The translations under genes and the position numbers were made by a program. From Rhodopirellula sp. (lineage in GTDB: Bacteria > Planctomycetota > Planctomycetia > Pirellulales > Pirellulaceae): a stretch of DNA of 16,258 nucleotides. Numbering within the stretch: the stretch's first letter is position 1; each line of letters starts with the position of its first letter. The stretch lies in contig PAUV01000111.1 in assembly GCA_002712845.1 (NCBI GenBank), positions 1 through 16,258 of the forward strand, read 5' to 3'. Shown here piece after piece: positions 1 to 7,947 of this stretch. The notes under the pieces were generated by a model. The model ran no database searches. It saw only the letters and a list, made by a program, of their open reading frames with translations, and was not told where the DNA came from.

Positions 1-830
1 ACGATGATTGGCTGCGCTGCACGCACAAACACCGTTGCATCTCCGTTGTCAGCTCGACCAACCCGATCTCCGTTGGGTTGCGCACGTCCATCGGCATTCA
101 ATTCAAGCCGTGTGTTCGCAAGACGCAAGTCTGCTTGCTGCACCTCAATGGCATTGAAGGAAGCAAATCCACCCTCAATCCGTGTCGTACCGCCAGCACC
201 GGCGATGACCGCTTGATCAATGCTGGCTGAGCCCGCATGTCCGATATAGATTCCGCCCCAGTCGCCAGGTAACAGAGTCGCTTCTTCAGGACGATCATTG
301 GTGTTGAATGTCCCGCCTCCACCGTACCGCTGATCTTCCAGCGAAGTGAAGACCACGGGGACTCCCGTATTGCCCTCAGCGATCAAGTTGCCACCAAACC
401 GAGCCTCAATTCGCGATCCATCGATCTTGACCACGGTTCCGGGATCAATTGTCAAGCTAGCATCGAGACGACTCCGCAGGACGCTATCCTCAGTCGACAA
501 AACAGTCGTACCAGTCGCAACACGATCAACAGCAACGGTGTCCGTCGCGTTCAATTCCTGAACGAGCAAATAATCACTAACGATGTTGCCTACGACCTCG
601 GCACGGTAGAGCCTTCTTCCAACGTAACCGCTGCCACTGCCGACCGAAGGCAACTGATCTAGTTGAATACCTGCAGTGCCAGTCAATTCAATTGACACGG
701 TTGGCAAACTGGAAGCCGATTCCAAACCTGCTGAATCTACATTTGTAATACGATACTGATAGGTACCGACGGGAACATCACCGACCGGGGTGTCACTCAA
801 GCGAATGAGTAGGGACGAAGGAGCGGTGGA
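1..830 (-). pseudogene. Continuation of the giant surface-protein gene beyond an in-frame TAG (5' edge open)
   Basis: Read on the minus strand in the same frame as the upstream surface-protein gene, this stretch stays open for 276 codons from the TAG at 831-833 to the window edge. It begins STAPSSLLIRL, then has a fibronectin-like segment with GTYQYRITNVDSAG. After that comes a right-handed beta-helix-like region with DWGGIYIGHAG, which echoes EWGGLDFRGDL before the stop. The composition (Gly, Asp, Thr, Val rich, almost no Cys) matches the upstream half. I saw no ATG in this frame, so it is unlikely to be a separate gene. It is best read as the C-terminal part of one protein separated by a nonsense codon, a sequencing error or readthrough. 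The true C-terminus lies outside the window. Confidence 0.8.
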
Positions 831-3800
831 CTAGAGGACTGGGCCGCCAGGCGTGCCTTCAATCTGAAGTGTTTCCGTCAGCACAATCGGAATGTCGCCA
901 TCATCAAAACGTGCCGAAGTAGAGATCGTCTCAAGAACATCGCCGGCGCGAGTCCGAACACGAACAAACATCCCGTTGATCGTATTATCGACAATGGTAT
1001 TTCCCCAGACATGTGGACCAACGCGATCGTAGTCCGGACTGAACGCACCGCCAGATTGATAGGAAGGATCGGTAAAGCGAGTCTCGGTAAACGTATCAGG
1101 CGTTGCAGCAATCGCAGCATCCGCGCTCTCGGTGACAGACGAATTGATAATCGTCGGCCGCGTGACTGCCATGTCAATCGGCGACACCACAATCGACTGT
1201 CCACCAATCAATACCTGACCACCACCGTACCGAATGTCAGCATGTTGAATATGGTTGAGGAACACCCCTTCATCTTCGAGATTGCGACGTGCTTCGTCCT
1301 GACTGTCCAAATCCCCTCGAAAATCCAAGCCTCCCCATTCCCCAGCACCGGGGTTTGAGCCTGTTGTATTCCCATTCCCAATTGAGTCATCGTTGATGCT
1401 TGTCAGGAAAACACTTCCAGGAATGACAGCATTGAACTGATCGCGAGCCAGCAAACCCTCAGACGTGATGATTGAGGGTGTTCCCAGCACTTGCAAAGAA
1501 GCTCCACTTTGATCTTCAAGCGAGGCGCTCCCAACACCGATCCTGCTTCGGCTCATTTTCAAAATGGCCCCAGAATCGATTACTAATTGAACGCCTTTTG
1601 GAACATCCAATGTCGTCCCGTCAGGCAAGGGCATGCCATTGCTCGTATATCCAATCTGATAACTGTAGTTATCGACCAGCGTTTCCATCTGACCATCAAC
1701 ACCGCCATTACCCAGCACGCGAATGGTTGCACCTTCGGTCGCAGCGGCAATAGCTTGGTCGATTTCCCGGAACGGATTGTTCACAGTGCCGGGATTACCA
1801 GATGCCGAGGCAGCAGCCTTATCTACATAAAGAGTATCGTTAACATCACTGGGAACGAACCAGAAATTAAAGACATCTCCTGGCCGTCCATCTCCATCTC
1901 CATCGAGCGCAACCCCTGTGGTGTCAGTCAGGCCACTGGAGAGATTCGGTCGGAAATCCATCAATAATTCGTAACTGCCCTCAGTCAGACCACCAAATCC
2001 GGTTCCCTCAATCGTTGGGTCGTAACTACCGTTCCCGCGTGCACTGACTCCAATCATGTAAGTGCCTGCGTTCACTTCCAGATCGATCAGCGAGTCGTTA
2101 CTGAAGTAGTCATCATTGGAAGCGATTTCTTCGAAAGCTCCATCCGCCCCAAGGCGATAGACTCGAATGAGGGAATCAAGCAAACTTGGATTACCAAGTC
2201 GCTCTGCGATGGTTTCAACTGAGAGCGAACCACTGGCTGGCAGCTCAAAACGATATAAATCGATGTCAGTGCTGTCCGGTCGATACAAGTATTGACCGTG
2301 GACGATATCAGCAACACTCGGGAAAGCTGCTTCGTTGTCTGTACCCGGACTGAATATGAAATCCGAACTCTGGGTCACCGGTTGAGGCAGGTCATCTGCA
2401 TAGCCGTAGCCAAGCAATTGCCCGACCGCGAACATACCTCCGCGGAAAAACTCGCCACCAAACGCATCGTCGATGGACTCATCAAAGTCCTGAAAATCCA
2501 TGACGGCAAGATCATTGATACCATCATTATTGCGATCACGTGTCGCAACTGCCAAACCGCCATCACCGCTGGTGGCCGTTTCATCGGCCCCGTACAGGTC
2601 ACCTACGGCGATTGACATAAAAGCTTCGCTGGTGGGCGCACCCTCGACCTCAATGAAGCTGATGCCCAAGTACTCGCTGTACTGGGTCATTACCTCACGA
2701 ATCCTCTCTTTTTGCTGCTCACTAATCACACTGAAATAGGTACGGTCTTCGTTAATCCCTGGTGACGTTGGATCATCACCAAGCCACGAGGAAACGAAGT
2801 CGTACTGCATGACTGAGATGCCATCGACAGCGTCGGCACCGTTTCGCAGGTAATCCAATGGCACGGTACGTTCTAGTCGCGAGGGATCATCCTCACGAAT
2901 CTCACGCACACCATCCACATCGGGCCCGGGTAAATCCAATTCAAACGGTGTTGTGTTGAAAATCTCGCTTGCGAGGCGAACCGAAGTCGTTGTTACAGGG
3001 CTGATAGCACCCGGCAGCAGGGTGGAAACATCAAAAGCTGTTGCGAAGGAATCACCGGGATCCTCTGTCGCGGGATCCAAAGCAAATTCCAATGGTGCAA
3101 CGTAGGGTGAGTCATCAGTTGCTCCTGGATCGGCTGCAAGATCTGAACCCACTCGCAATCTGGCAGCACCTGTCAAAAATCCAACGGCAGGATCATTTGG
3201 GTGCTGGATACGCGATAGCGGGCTACCAAAGTCGAGAGTCACGACATTGGTGGTGCTACTGTATGTAACGCTATCAGGCTGGATGAGAACATCGTCCGTG
3301 TTGTTGACCGTATCCCGCGTAAAAATCAGCGCGTAGAAACTTGGATCAACCGCCCGAACTGGATCGAGCTTGTCGTTGTTGAAGTAGATTTCAATCTTAC
3401 CGACGGAGGGCTCTAAGTCCCCGTTGGCTGCTCGCTTGACCGGTTCTGGAACAACAGCGGCCACTTTCGGCCCAAGATTCAGACTGAACTGCTGACTGAA
3501 ATCAACACCACCCTGAAATAGCTCACCGTCAAGATTTCGCAGTGCTCCCGCGCCGCTACCGGAAATATCAATCTGATAAAGGTCGTCCTCAAGCGGCTCC
3601 GCAAATCGAAAAACGACTTCTCGGGATGAATTACCGAAGCCGATGTAGCCCGGCTCAACAGCGAGATCCGCAACGCCCGTGAGAGTCAGTACTCCCGGCA
3701 ACGCCAGCGAACCACCAATCAAAGCTTGATCGTTCCCCTGCTGCAACGAAGCCGACACCAACTGGCTGGCGGCTGGATCACTGGTGATCGACGCAAGAAA

Positions 3801-4679
3801 TTCTTCCGCTGTCGTTTCGTGACCTGGCGTGTTGTTGAGTTGCACACGAATCGTACTGCCATTCACAACAACCACGGGAGACGCGGCGCCCCCGAAATTT
3901 CGCTGCTCGAACCGCAGTTCGGTTCCCAAGCCGTTTGCGCCTGCGGTAACGGCAACAAATCGCACTTGCACTTCGCCGTCGGTTCCAAAGTCGGTCACCG
4001 CCTCAGCCGAATTCGCACCTTCAAGAGTCAAATTCAGCCCGCTACCGATCTCTTGCCCGAATGGCGAAAGAGAGGACCCTGTTACTTGAATCACTTCGAT
4101 CAAGGCCGAAGCAGAAGCGTTACCGGACACTGACGAAATCAGGTCCTGCATCGTTGTCTCAGCGGCAGGATTGCTGCTGACTTCGATTGCAATGACTGGG
4201 TGAGCGCCCGACTCGTTGACATTGATCACGGGAGTCGTCACCAAGGATAACGGATTAGAAGTGAACTCCACCCTAATCCCATTACCGATAGCACCTGATG
4301 CCACAGCTCGGAACTCGACACTCAGAGCATTCTGGGTACCCAAGTCGCTGATCGCAGTCGCTGAGTCAAAAGCGCCTCCGTCCCCAGCTTGCGTGATCCG
4401 AATTGCGGATAAGGTGCTCTGATCCAAATTGGCATCGTCGTCAAACTGAAAGGTCAGTTCGCGCGGCGAAACGCTCAGAACAGTGCCTTCGCCGAGCAAA
4501 GAGCCCTCGTTGGCAAGGATCCCGGAAACCTCTGGACCTGCCAGCAGTTGCCGTTGTTCCAGCGATTCCGACAATAGACGTCGTTCCATACGGCGACGCT
4601 TATCACGAAGTCGCCCGCTGGGTTTGCGGTCGCCTTTGCGGAGAACGTTGCGAACACTCGAGTCACGGAGAGTCATCAA
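831..4679 (-). CDS. Giant LEPR-xLL-type surface protein with degenerate metzincin, PPC and beta-helix regions; ends at in-frame TAG
   Basis: This is the N-terminal 1282 residues of a secreted planctomycete giant protein. A basic N-terminus (residues 1-36) leads to LEQRQLLAG (40-48), the LEPR-xLL-type motif found at the start of many planctomycete exported proteins. Residues 119-222 and 236-337 are two related repeats. Residues about 640-798 resemble a matrixin/metzincin protease domain, but the zinc motif reads FAVGQLLGYGY (750-760). Residues about 795-890 look like a bacterial pre-peptidase C-terminal (PPC) domain (DIDLYRFEL, then NDDYFSND and AGTYMIGV). From about 945 a pectate-lyase-like beta-helix begins (LYVDKAAAS, NPFREIDQAI, EWGGLDFRG). 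The 4679 start is TTG; the ATG one codon later (4676) is the likelier start. The protein probably acts at the cell surface in adhesion or matrix; the exact role is unknown. The TAG at 831-833 looks premature. Confidence 0.85.
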   Translation of the reverse strand: MMTLRDSSVRNVLRKGDRKPSGRLRDKRRRMERRLLSESLEQRQLLAGPEVSGILANEGSLLGEGTVLSVSPRELTFQFDDDANLDQSTLSAIRITQAGDGGAFDSATAISDLGTQNALSVEFRAVASGAIGNGIRVEFTSNPLSLVTTPVINVNESGAHPVIAIEVSSNPAAETTMQDLISSVSGNASASALIEVIQVTGSSLSPFGQEIGSGLNLTLEGANSAEAVTDFGTDGEVQVRFVAVTAGANGLGTELRFEQRNFGGAASPVVVVNGSTIRVQLNNTPGHETTAEEFLASITSDPAASQLVSASLQQGNDQALIGGSLALPGVLTLTGVADLAVEPGYIGFGNSSREVVFRFAEPLEDDLYQIDISGSGAGALRNLDGELFQGGVDFSQQFSLNLGPKVAAVVPEPVKRAANGDLEPSVGKIEIYFNNDKLDPVRAVDPSFYALIFTRDTVNNTDDVLIQPDSVTYSSTTNVVTLDFGSPLSRIQHPNDPAVGFLTGAARLRVGSDLAADPGATDDSPYVAPLEFALDPATEDPGDSFATAFDVSTLLPGAISPVTTTSVRLASEIFNTTPFELDLPGPDVDGVREIREDDPSRLERTVPLDYLRNGADAVDGISVMQYDFVSSWLGDDPTSPGINEDRTYFSVISEQQKERIREVMTQYSEYLGISFIEVEGAPTSEAFMSIAVGDLYGADETATSGDGGLAVATRDRNNDGINDLAVMDFQDFDESIDDAFGGEFFRGGMFAVGQLLGYGYADDLPQPVTQSSDFIFSPGTDNEAAFPSVADIVHGQYLYRPDSTDIDLYRFELPASGSLSVETIAERLGNPSLLDSLIRVYRLGADGAFEEIASNDDYFSNDSLIDLEVNAGTYMIGVSARGNGSYDPTIEGTGFGGLTEGSYELLMDFRPNLSSGLTDTTGVALDGDGDGRPGDVFNFWFVPSDVNDTLYVDKAAASASGNPGTVNNPFREIDQAIAAATEGATIRVLGNGGVDGQMETLVDNYSYQIGYTSNGMPLPDGTTLDVPKGVQLVIDSGAILKMSRSRIGVGSASLEDQSGASLQVLGTPSIITSEGLLARDQFNAVIPGSVFLTSINDDSIGNGNTTGSNPGAGEWGGLDFRGDLDSQDEARRNLEDEGVFLNHIQHADIRYGGGQVLIGGQSIVVSPIDMAVTRPTIINSSVTESADAAIAATPDTFTETRFTDPSYQSGGAFSPDYDRVGPHVWGNTIVDNTINGMFVRVRTRAGDVLETISTSARFDDGDIPIVLTETLQIEGTPGGPVL
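3669..3974 (-). repeat. Surface-protein internal repeat, copy 2 (residues 236-337)
   Basis: This unit starts with VQVRFVAVTAGANGLG, carries PGHETTAEEFLASI where copy 1 has PAAETTMQDLISSV, and ends with PGVLTLTGVAD. It is a tandem duplicate of the preceding unit at the protein level, separated by about 13 residues. The fold is probably a beta-rich sandwich (inference). Confidence 0.6.
4014..4325 (-). repeat. Surface-protein internal repeat, copy 1 (residues 119-222)
   Basis: This unit starts with LSVEFRAVASGAIGNG and ends with GSGLNLTLEGAN. It shares its order of elements with the next unit: VxFxAVxxGAxGxG, then a VV/VI-N segment, a PxxETT motif, a short helix ending in a Ser-rich turn, and a closing L-L-G strand. 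The similarity is visible at protein level only. Confidence 0.6.
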
Positions 4680-5166
4680 GCAGCCTCTGTATTCAAGGTG
4701 CCAAAATCAATTGGCAATCGTGTTAAACAGCTCCACTGCCATCCCTGCGCTGTGGAGTTGCCTCTTTATAAAATTCGGGTCCTGCGGGGCACCAAAAGAT
4801 GTCCAACGGGATATTTATTCGAAAAAGACGATCGTTACATCATCAAATTAGTTAACAGATTCCGGAGCCGAAACCAGCTTCGGAGTGTAGTTAGACAGTG
4901 TGATTAAGCAACAGAAATCGTCTGTGGTACTGGGTTTAGGTCAGTTTGGCGCGGTTGTATGTGGTATTCGGGCAATACCTCGCCCCAGCCGTGTTTGACG
5001 GAGGACTCGGGGTAAAAGTTCCGGTCTTGCAAGGTTTGACGCAGGGTTGATAACGTCCGAACGCTATCGACCCTTCAAATCGGATGAAACGCACCCCAGA
5101 AAGAGTGGACATAAAATCACTTCTTCTAGTTACACGAATGCCACCCGCGTCAGGAAGACACGAAAA
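4680..5166. other. Divergent non-coding region with hairpins between surface-protein and TPR genes
   Basis: No convincing gene is present in these 487 bases; the short ORFs have no recognisable content. The region should hold the promoters of both flanking genes, but I see no clear -35/-10 pair. It has several inverted repeats: CCGAA/TTCGG (4868-4872 and 4879-4883), GGTATT/AATACC with a CGGGC loop (4963-4968 and 4974-4979), and CCCC/GGGG (4983-4986 and 5009-5012) enclosing CCGT/ACGG (4989-4992 and 4998-5001). GTTTGACG occurs twice (4993-5000 and 5034-5041). This could be a structured 5' leader of the TPR gene or a small RNA, which is unproven. Confidence 0.5.
5153..5158 (+). promoter_or_regulatory. 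Shine-Dalgarno AGGAAG that fixes the TPR lipoprotein start
   Basis: AGGAAG lies 8 nt upstream of ATG at 5167. The longer reading from a TTG at 5047 has no such site and adds 40 residues with no recognisable content, so 5167 is the preferred start. Confidence 0.65.
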
Positions 5167-5985
5167 ATGGCCCTGCAGAACCTAGTTCGTCAACGAACCT
5201 CCGGCTCACTTAATACCTTCGGCTGCCGCGGGGCAAATCGAGCACAGATCCGCGCGCCTTTCAGAATTTTTGTCCATCTCTTGCCCGCAACCTTGCTGTT
5301 AACAGCTGTAGGGTGCCAATGGGCGGCTAGTGGACACAACACCACGGGCACCCAGCTCTATGAGCAAGGGCAATACACGGCAGCCTTGCAGCGGTTCCAA
5401 AAGGTAATTGCTACCGATCCGCAAAACGCTGACGGTTACTACAACCTTGCCGCCACTACCCACCGTCTGGGGAATCAGCGGGGCGACCAGGAGATGCTGA
5501 CCCAGGCTGAGTCTCTCTACAACCAATGCCTCGACCACGACCCAAACCACCTAGAGTGTCACAGAGGCTTGGCCGTTCTGCTCGTCGACACAGGCCGAAA
5601 TGATCGCGCTTTTGCCCTGATGAAAAACTGGGCCACCCAGAATCCGACGAGTGCGGAAGCCCGAATCGAACTGGCTCGGCTTTATGAGGAAGCCAATGAC
5701 CCCAGTACGGCGATGAAATATCTTGAAGATGCCGTTCAGAAAGACGCAAATAACCCGCGGGCTTGGCTAGCACTCGCAAAACTACGCCAGCAGTCCGGTG
5801 ACCTGCCGCAAGCCCTGCAAAACTATCAGCAGAGCCTGGCAATCAACCCAGCCCAGCCGATGGCTGCTGCTGAAGTCGCCAAGCTGAACCACCAGATCAG
5901 TGGTAATGCCCAAACTGCGACACCACCCGGTCAAACACAAATTGCTGCCCCTGCGTACGGCGGTGGCTTTTTGAACAGGTACTAG
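5167..5985 (+). CDS. TPR-repeat lipoprotein
   Basis: This is a predicted envelope lipoprotein of 272 residues. After a long basic N-terminus, a hydrophobic stretch (about residues 34-48) ends in a lipobox AVGC with Cys50 as the lipidation site. From about residue 57 there are roughly five tetratricopeptide repeats. Typical signatures are YEQGQYTAALQRFQ then DPQNADGYYNLA (61-95), DPNHLECHRGLAVLL (125-139), NPTSAEARIELARLYEE (159-175) and DANNPRAWLALAKL (193-206), followed by GDLPQALQNYQQSLAINP (211-228). The tail is Gln/Pro/Gly-rich and ends GGGFLNRY. TPR arrays scaffold protein complexes, so a role in assembly of envelope machinery is plausible, but the partner is unknown. It is monocistronic, with a hairpin just downstream. 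The start was chosen for its good Shine-Dalgarno site. Confidence 0.85.
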   Translation: MALQNLVRQRTSGSLNTFGCRGANRAQIRAPFRIFVHLLPATLLLTAVGCQWAASGHNTTGTQLYEQGQYTAALQRFQKVIATDPQNADGYYNLAATTHRLGNQRGDQEMLTQAESLYNQCLDHDPNHLECHRGLAVLLVDTGRNDRAFALMKNWATQNPTSAEARIELARLYEEANDPSTAMKYLEDAVQKDANNPRAWLALAKLRQQSGDLPQALQNYQQSLAINPAQPMAAAEVAKLNHQISGNAQTATPPGQTQIAAPAYGGGFLNRY

Positions 5986-6000
5986 GGCGATGGAAAGACT

Positions 6001-6024
6001 GCCCGCGGCTCTTTCGCTGTGGGC
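6001..6024 (+). terminator. Possible terminator hairpin after the TPR lipoprotein gene
   Basis: GCCCGCGGC (6001-6009) pairs with GCTGTGGGC (6016-6024), giving a 9-bp stem with two G-T wobbles and a TCTTTC loop, 16 nt after the stop codon. The following bases (CCTTCTGG) are only weakly T-rich, so efficient intrinsic termination is uncertain. Confidence 0.5.
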
Positions 6025-6075
6025 CCTTCTGGTAATAAAGAAATAAATCTCGCACCAATCGCGGCCCTGGCAGGG

Positions 6076-6098
6076 AAGGGCGTTTGAGATTCGCCCTT
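6076..6098 (+). other. Perfect 7-bp inverted repeat in the glyQS upstream region
   Basis: AAGGGCG (6076-6082) and CGCCCTT (6092-6098) form a perfect stem around a 9-nt loop. A smaller GACTG/CAGTC hairpin (6103-6107 and 6116-6120) follows, then the A/T-rich AAAAATTATTT. It may be a bidirectional-type terminator remnant or part of the glyQS 5' leader. The sequence does not decide between them. Confidence 0.4.
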
Positions 6099-6235
6099 AT
6101 CAGACTGACGAAAACCAGTCCTCAAAAATTATTTCCGTGAGGTTTGCTGGCCTACGAAGGCAGGTTCAAACACTCTACAGTTTGCGGGAATTAACAACCG
6201 CACCAGCTTCACCCAAGCTCAAATACTGAATCATT

Positions 6236-7852
6236 ATGAAGTCGATGGAAAAAATTGTGTCGCTCTGCAAGCGACGTGGCTTTCTGTTTCAATCCAGCGA
6301 AATTTATGGCGGTGTGCAGGGTTGCTGGGACTACGGGCCCTTGGGTGTTGAGCTGAAACGTAACCTCAAGGAAGCGTGGTGGCAGGACATGGTTGCCGGC
6401 CACAACGAGTTACTCAAGCCTGACGCTGCCCCCTGCAACTTTGAAATGGTGGGTTTGGACTGCACGATCATCATGCACCCCCAAGTATGGAAGTGTAGTG
6501 GCCATTACGACCTTTTTCATGATCACATGGTCGACTGCAAGGAGTCGAAAAAACGTTATCGCTTTGATCAGGTCCGTGGCCGCTGGGTGGAATACCAAGA
6601 CAGGAAGATCTTTGTATCCACACTGGCTGACATTGAAAACGAGCTCGACGACGTTCGACGACGCGGCATGAAGTTTTTTCGTCTTCGCAATAAAGATGCT
6701 GACAAGATCACGATCGGAGATGAATCCATCACCTTGGACAAACTCGATTCAACAACCGAAGTCTTGGCTCCAGATGCTAAGAAACTGGACACTCTTACCG
6801 AACCACGTGAGTTCAACCTGATGTTCAAGACAACCTTGGGTGCTCTTGGAGGCGAGGAGGACGCCACTTTTCTTCGGCCCGAAACCGCACAGGGAATCTT
6901 TGTCAATTTCAAAAACGTTCTCGACAGCAGCCGGGTACGTGTCCCCTTTGGGATTGGACAAATTGGCAAGAGCTTTCGAAACGAAATTACCCCGAGAAAC
7001 TTCACCTTCCGCTCCCGTGAATTCGAGCAAATGGAAATTGAATTTTTCTGCCATCCCAGCCAATCGCAGGAATGGTATCGCTACTGGCGTGACCGCCGAT
7101 TGAACTGGTACATCTCTCTTGGACTATCCAGTGATTCCCTGATTATGCGAGAGCATCATCAAGAAGAACTTGCCCACTACAGTGTTGGCACCGCCGATAT
7201 CGAATATGCATTCCCTTTTTTACCAGAAGGGGAATACGGAGAGCTTGAGGGGATCGCCCATCGCGGTGACTTTGATCTTCGCAGCCACATGGAAGGCAAA
7301 CTGGACCCATCAACCAGCCCGATGACGGTGGAACTTAATGAACACGGAAAACCAAAGTACCGCGGAAGTGGTAAAGACCTGAGCTACCGTGATGAAATCC
7401 AAGGCGAGAAATTTGTACCGCATGTCATCGAACCATCAGCCGGTGCGGACCGTGGTGTGCTGGCGTTTCTGTGCGAAGCATTCACCGAAGATGAGGCGCC
7501 CGACGAAAAGGGCAAGATGCAGACTCGCACAGTGATGCGACTTCACCCACGAATCGCACCCATCAAAGCTGCAGTGTTCCCTTTGGTGAAAAAAGATGGA
7601 ATGCCGGAAGTTGCCCGCGAAATTTACGGCAAGCTGAAACAGCACATGACAGTGTTTTACGACGAGAAAGGTGCCGTGGGCCGGCGTTATCGACGACAAG
7701 ATGAGGCTGGCACTCCCTTCTGTATCACCGTCGACACCGAAACGCTTGAAAATCAAACGGTAACGGTTCGAGACCGAGATACATTGGAACAGAGTCGGAT
7801 CCATCTCGATGATCTCGCGACCGAATTGCAAAACCGCATCGAGTCAGCCTGA
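6236..7852 (+). CDS. glyQS: Glycine--tRNA ligase, single-chain alpha2 (eukaryote/archaea-like) type
   Basis: This cytoplasmic class II aminoacyl-tRNA synthetase charges tRNA-Gly with glycine using ATP. The N-terminus has the family block IYGGVQGCWDYGPLGVELKRN (residues 23-43). TEPREFNLMFKT (188-199) and FLRPETAQGIFVNF (212-225) are catalytic-core signatures. Motif 2 is RNEITPRNFTFRSREFEQ (248-265) and motif 3 is EPSAGADRGVLAF (399-411). Residues from about 430 to the end are the HGTP anticodon-binding domain (RLHPRIAPIKAAVFPL, then RRYRRQDEAGTPFCITVD). At 538 residues it is somewhat longer than typical bacterial members. The Cys pairs that bind structural zinc in many relatives are not evident: DCKESKKRYR keeps one Cys, and the residues before TEPR contain none. 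The start could be ATG 6236 or ATG 6245; neither has a clear ribosome site. It is convergent with the hpn operon. Confidence 0.95.
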   Translation: MKSMEKIVSLCKRRGFLFQSSEIYGGVQGCWDYGPLGVELKRNLKEAWWQDMVAGHNELLKPDAAPCNFEMVGLDCTIIMHPQVWKCSGHYDLFHDHMVDCKESKKRYRFDQVRGRWVEYQDRKIFVSTLADIENELDDVRRRGMKFFRLRNKDADKITIGDESITLDKLDSTTEVLAPDAKKLDTLTEPREFNLMFKTTLGALGGEEDATFLRPETAQGIFVNFKNVLDSSRVRVPFGIGQIGKSFRNEITPRNFTFRSREFEQMEIEFFCHPSQSQEWYRYWRDRRLNWYISLGLSSDSLIMREHHQEELAHYSVGTADIEYAFPFLPEGEYGELEGIAHRGDFDLRSHMEGKLDPSTSPMTVELNEHGKPKYRGSGKDLSYRDEIQGEKFVPHVIEPSAGADRGVLAFLCEAFTEDEAPDEKGKMQTRTVMRLHPRIAPIKAAVFPLVKKDGMPEVAREIYGKLKQHMTVFYDEKGAVGRRYRRQDEAGTPFCITVDTETLENQTVTVRDRDTLEQSRIHLDDLATELQNRIESA

Positions 7853-7947
7853 ATCCCAACCGTCGGCCGTCTGTTCGCAGCCTGTTGAAATCCGCTCAAC
7901 GACCGCATCTCATGGTCGGACGTGGCGGCAACGTGACGAGTGCTCTC

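Noticed and set aside
98..322. 74-residue minus-strand ORF in the left-edge region
   Set aside because: It is out of frame with the long open continuation of the surface protein on the same strand, which has the coherent domain content.
831..833. TAG decoded as pyrrolysine
   Set aside because: There is no pyl gene or supporting context in the window; nonsense mutation, error or simple readthrough are simpler explanations.
5047..5166. Longer TPR protein from a TTG start
   Set aside because: The ATG at 5167 has a good AGGAAG site 8 nt upstream; the 40 extra residues show no conserved feature.
5456..5842. 128-residue minus-strand ORF opposite the TPR gene
   Set aside because: Shadow of the TPR coding frame; no domain or start signal.
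6121..6235. T-box-like leader upstream of glyQS
   Set aside because: No T-box sequence or antiterminator bulge is visible, and T-boxes are not expected in this group.
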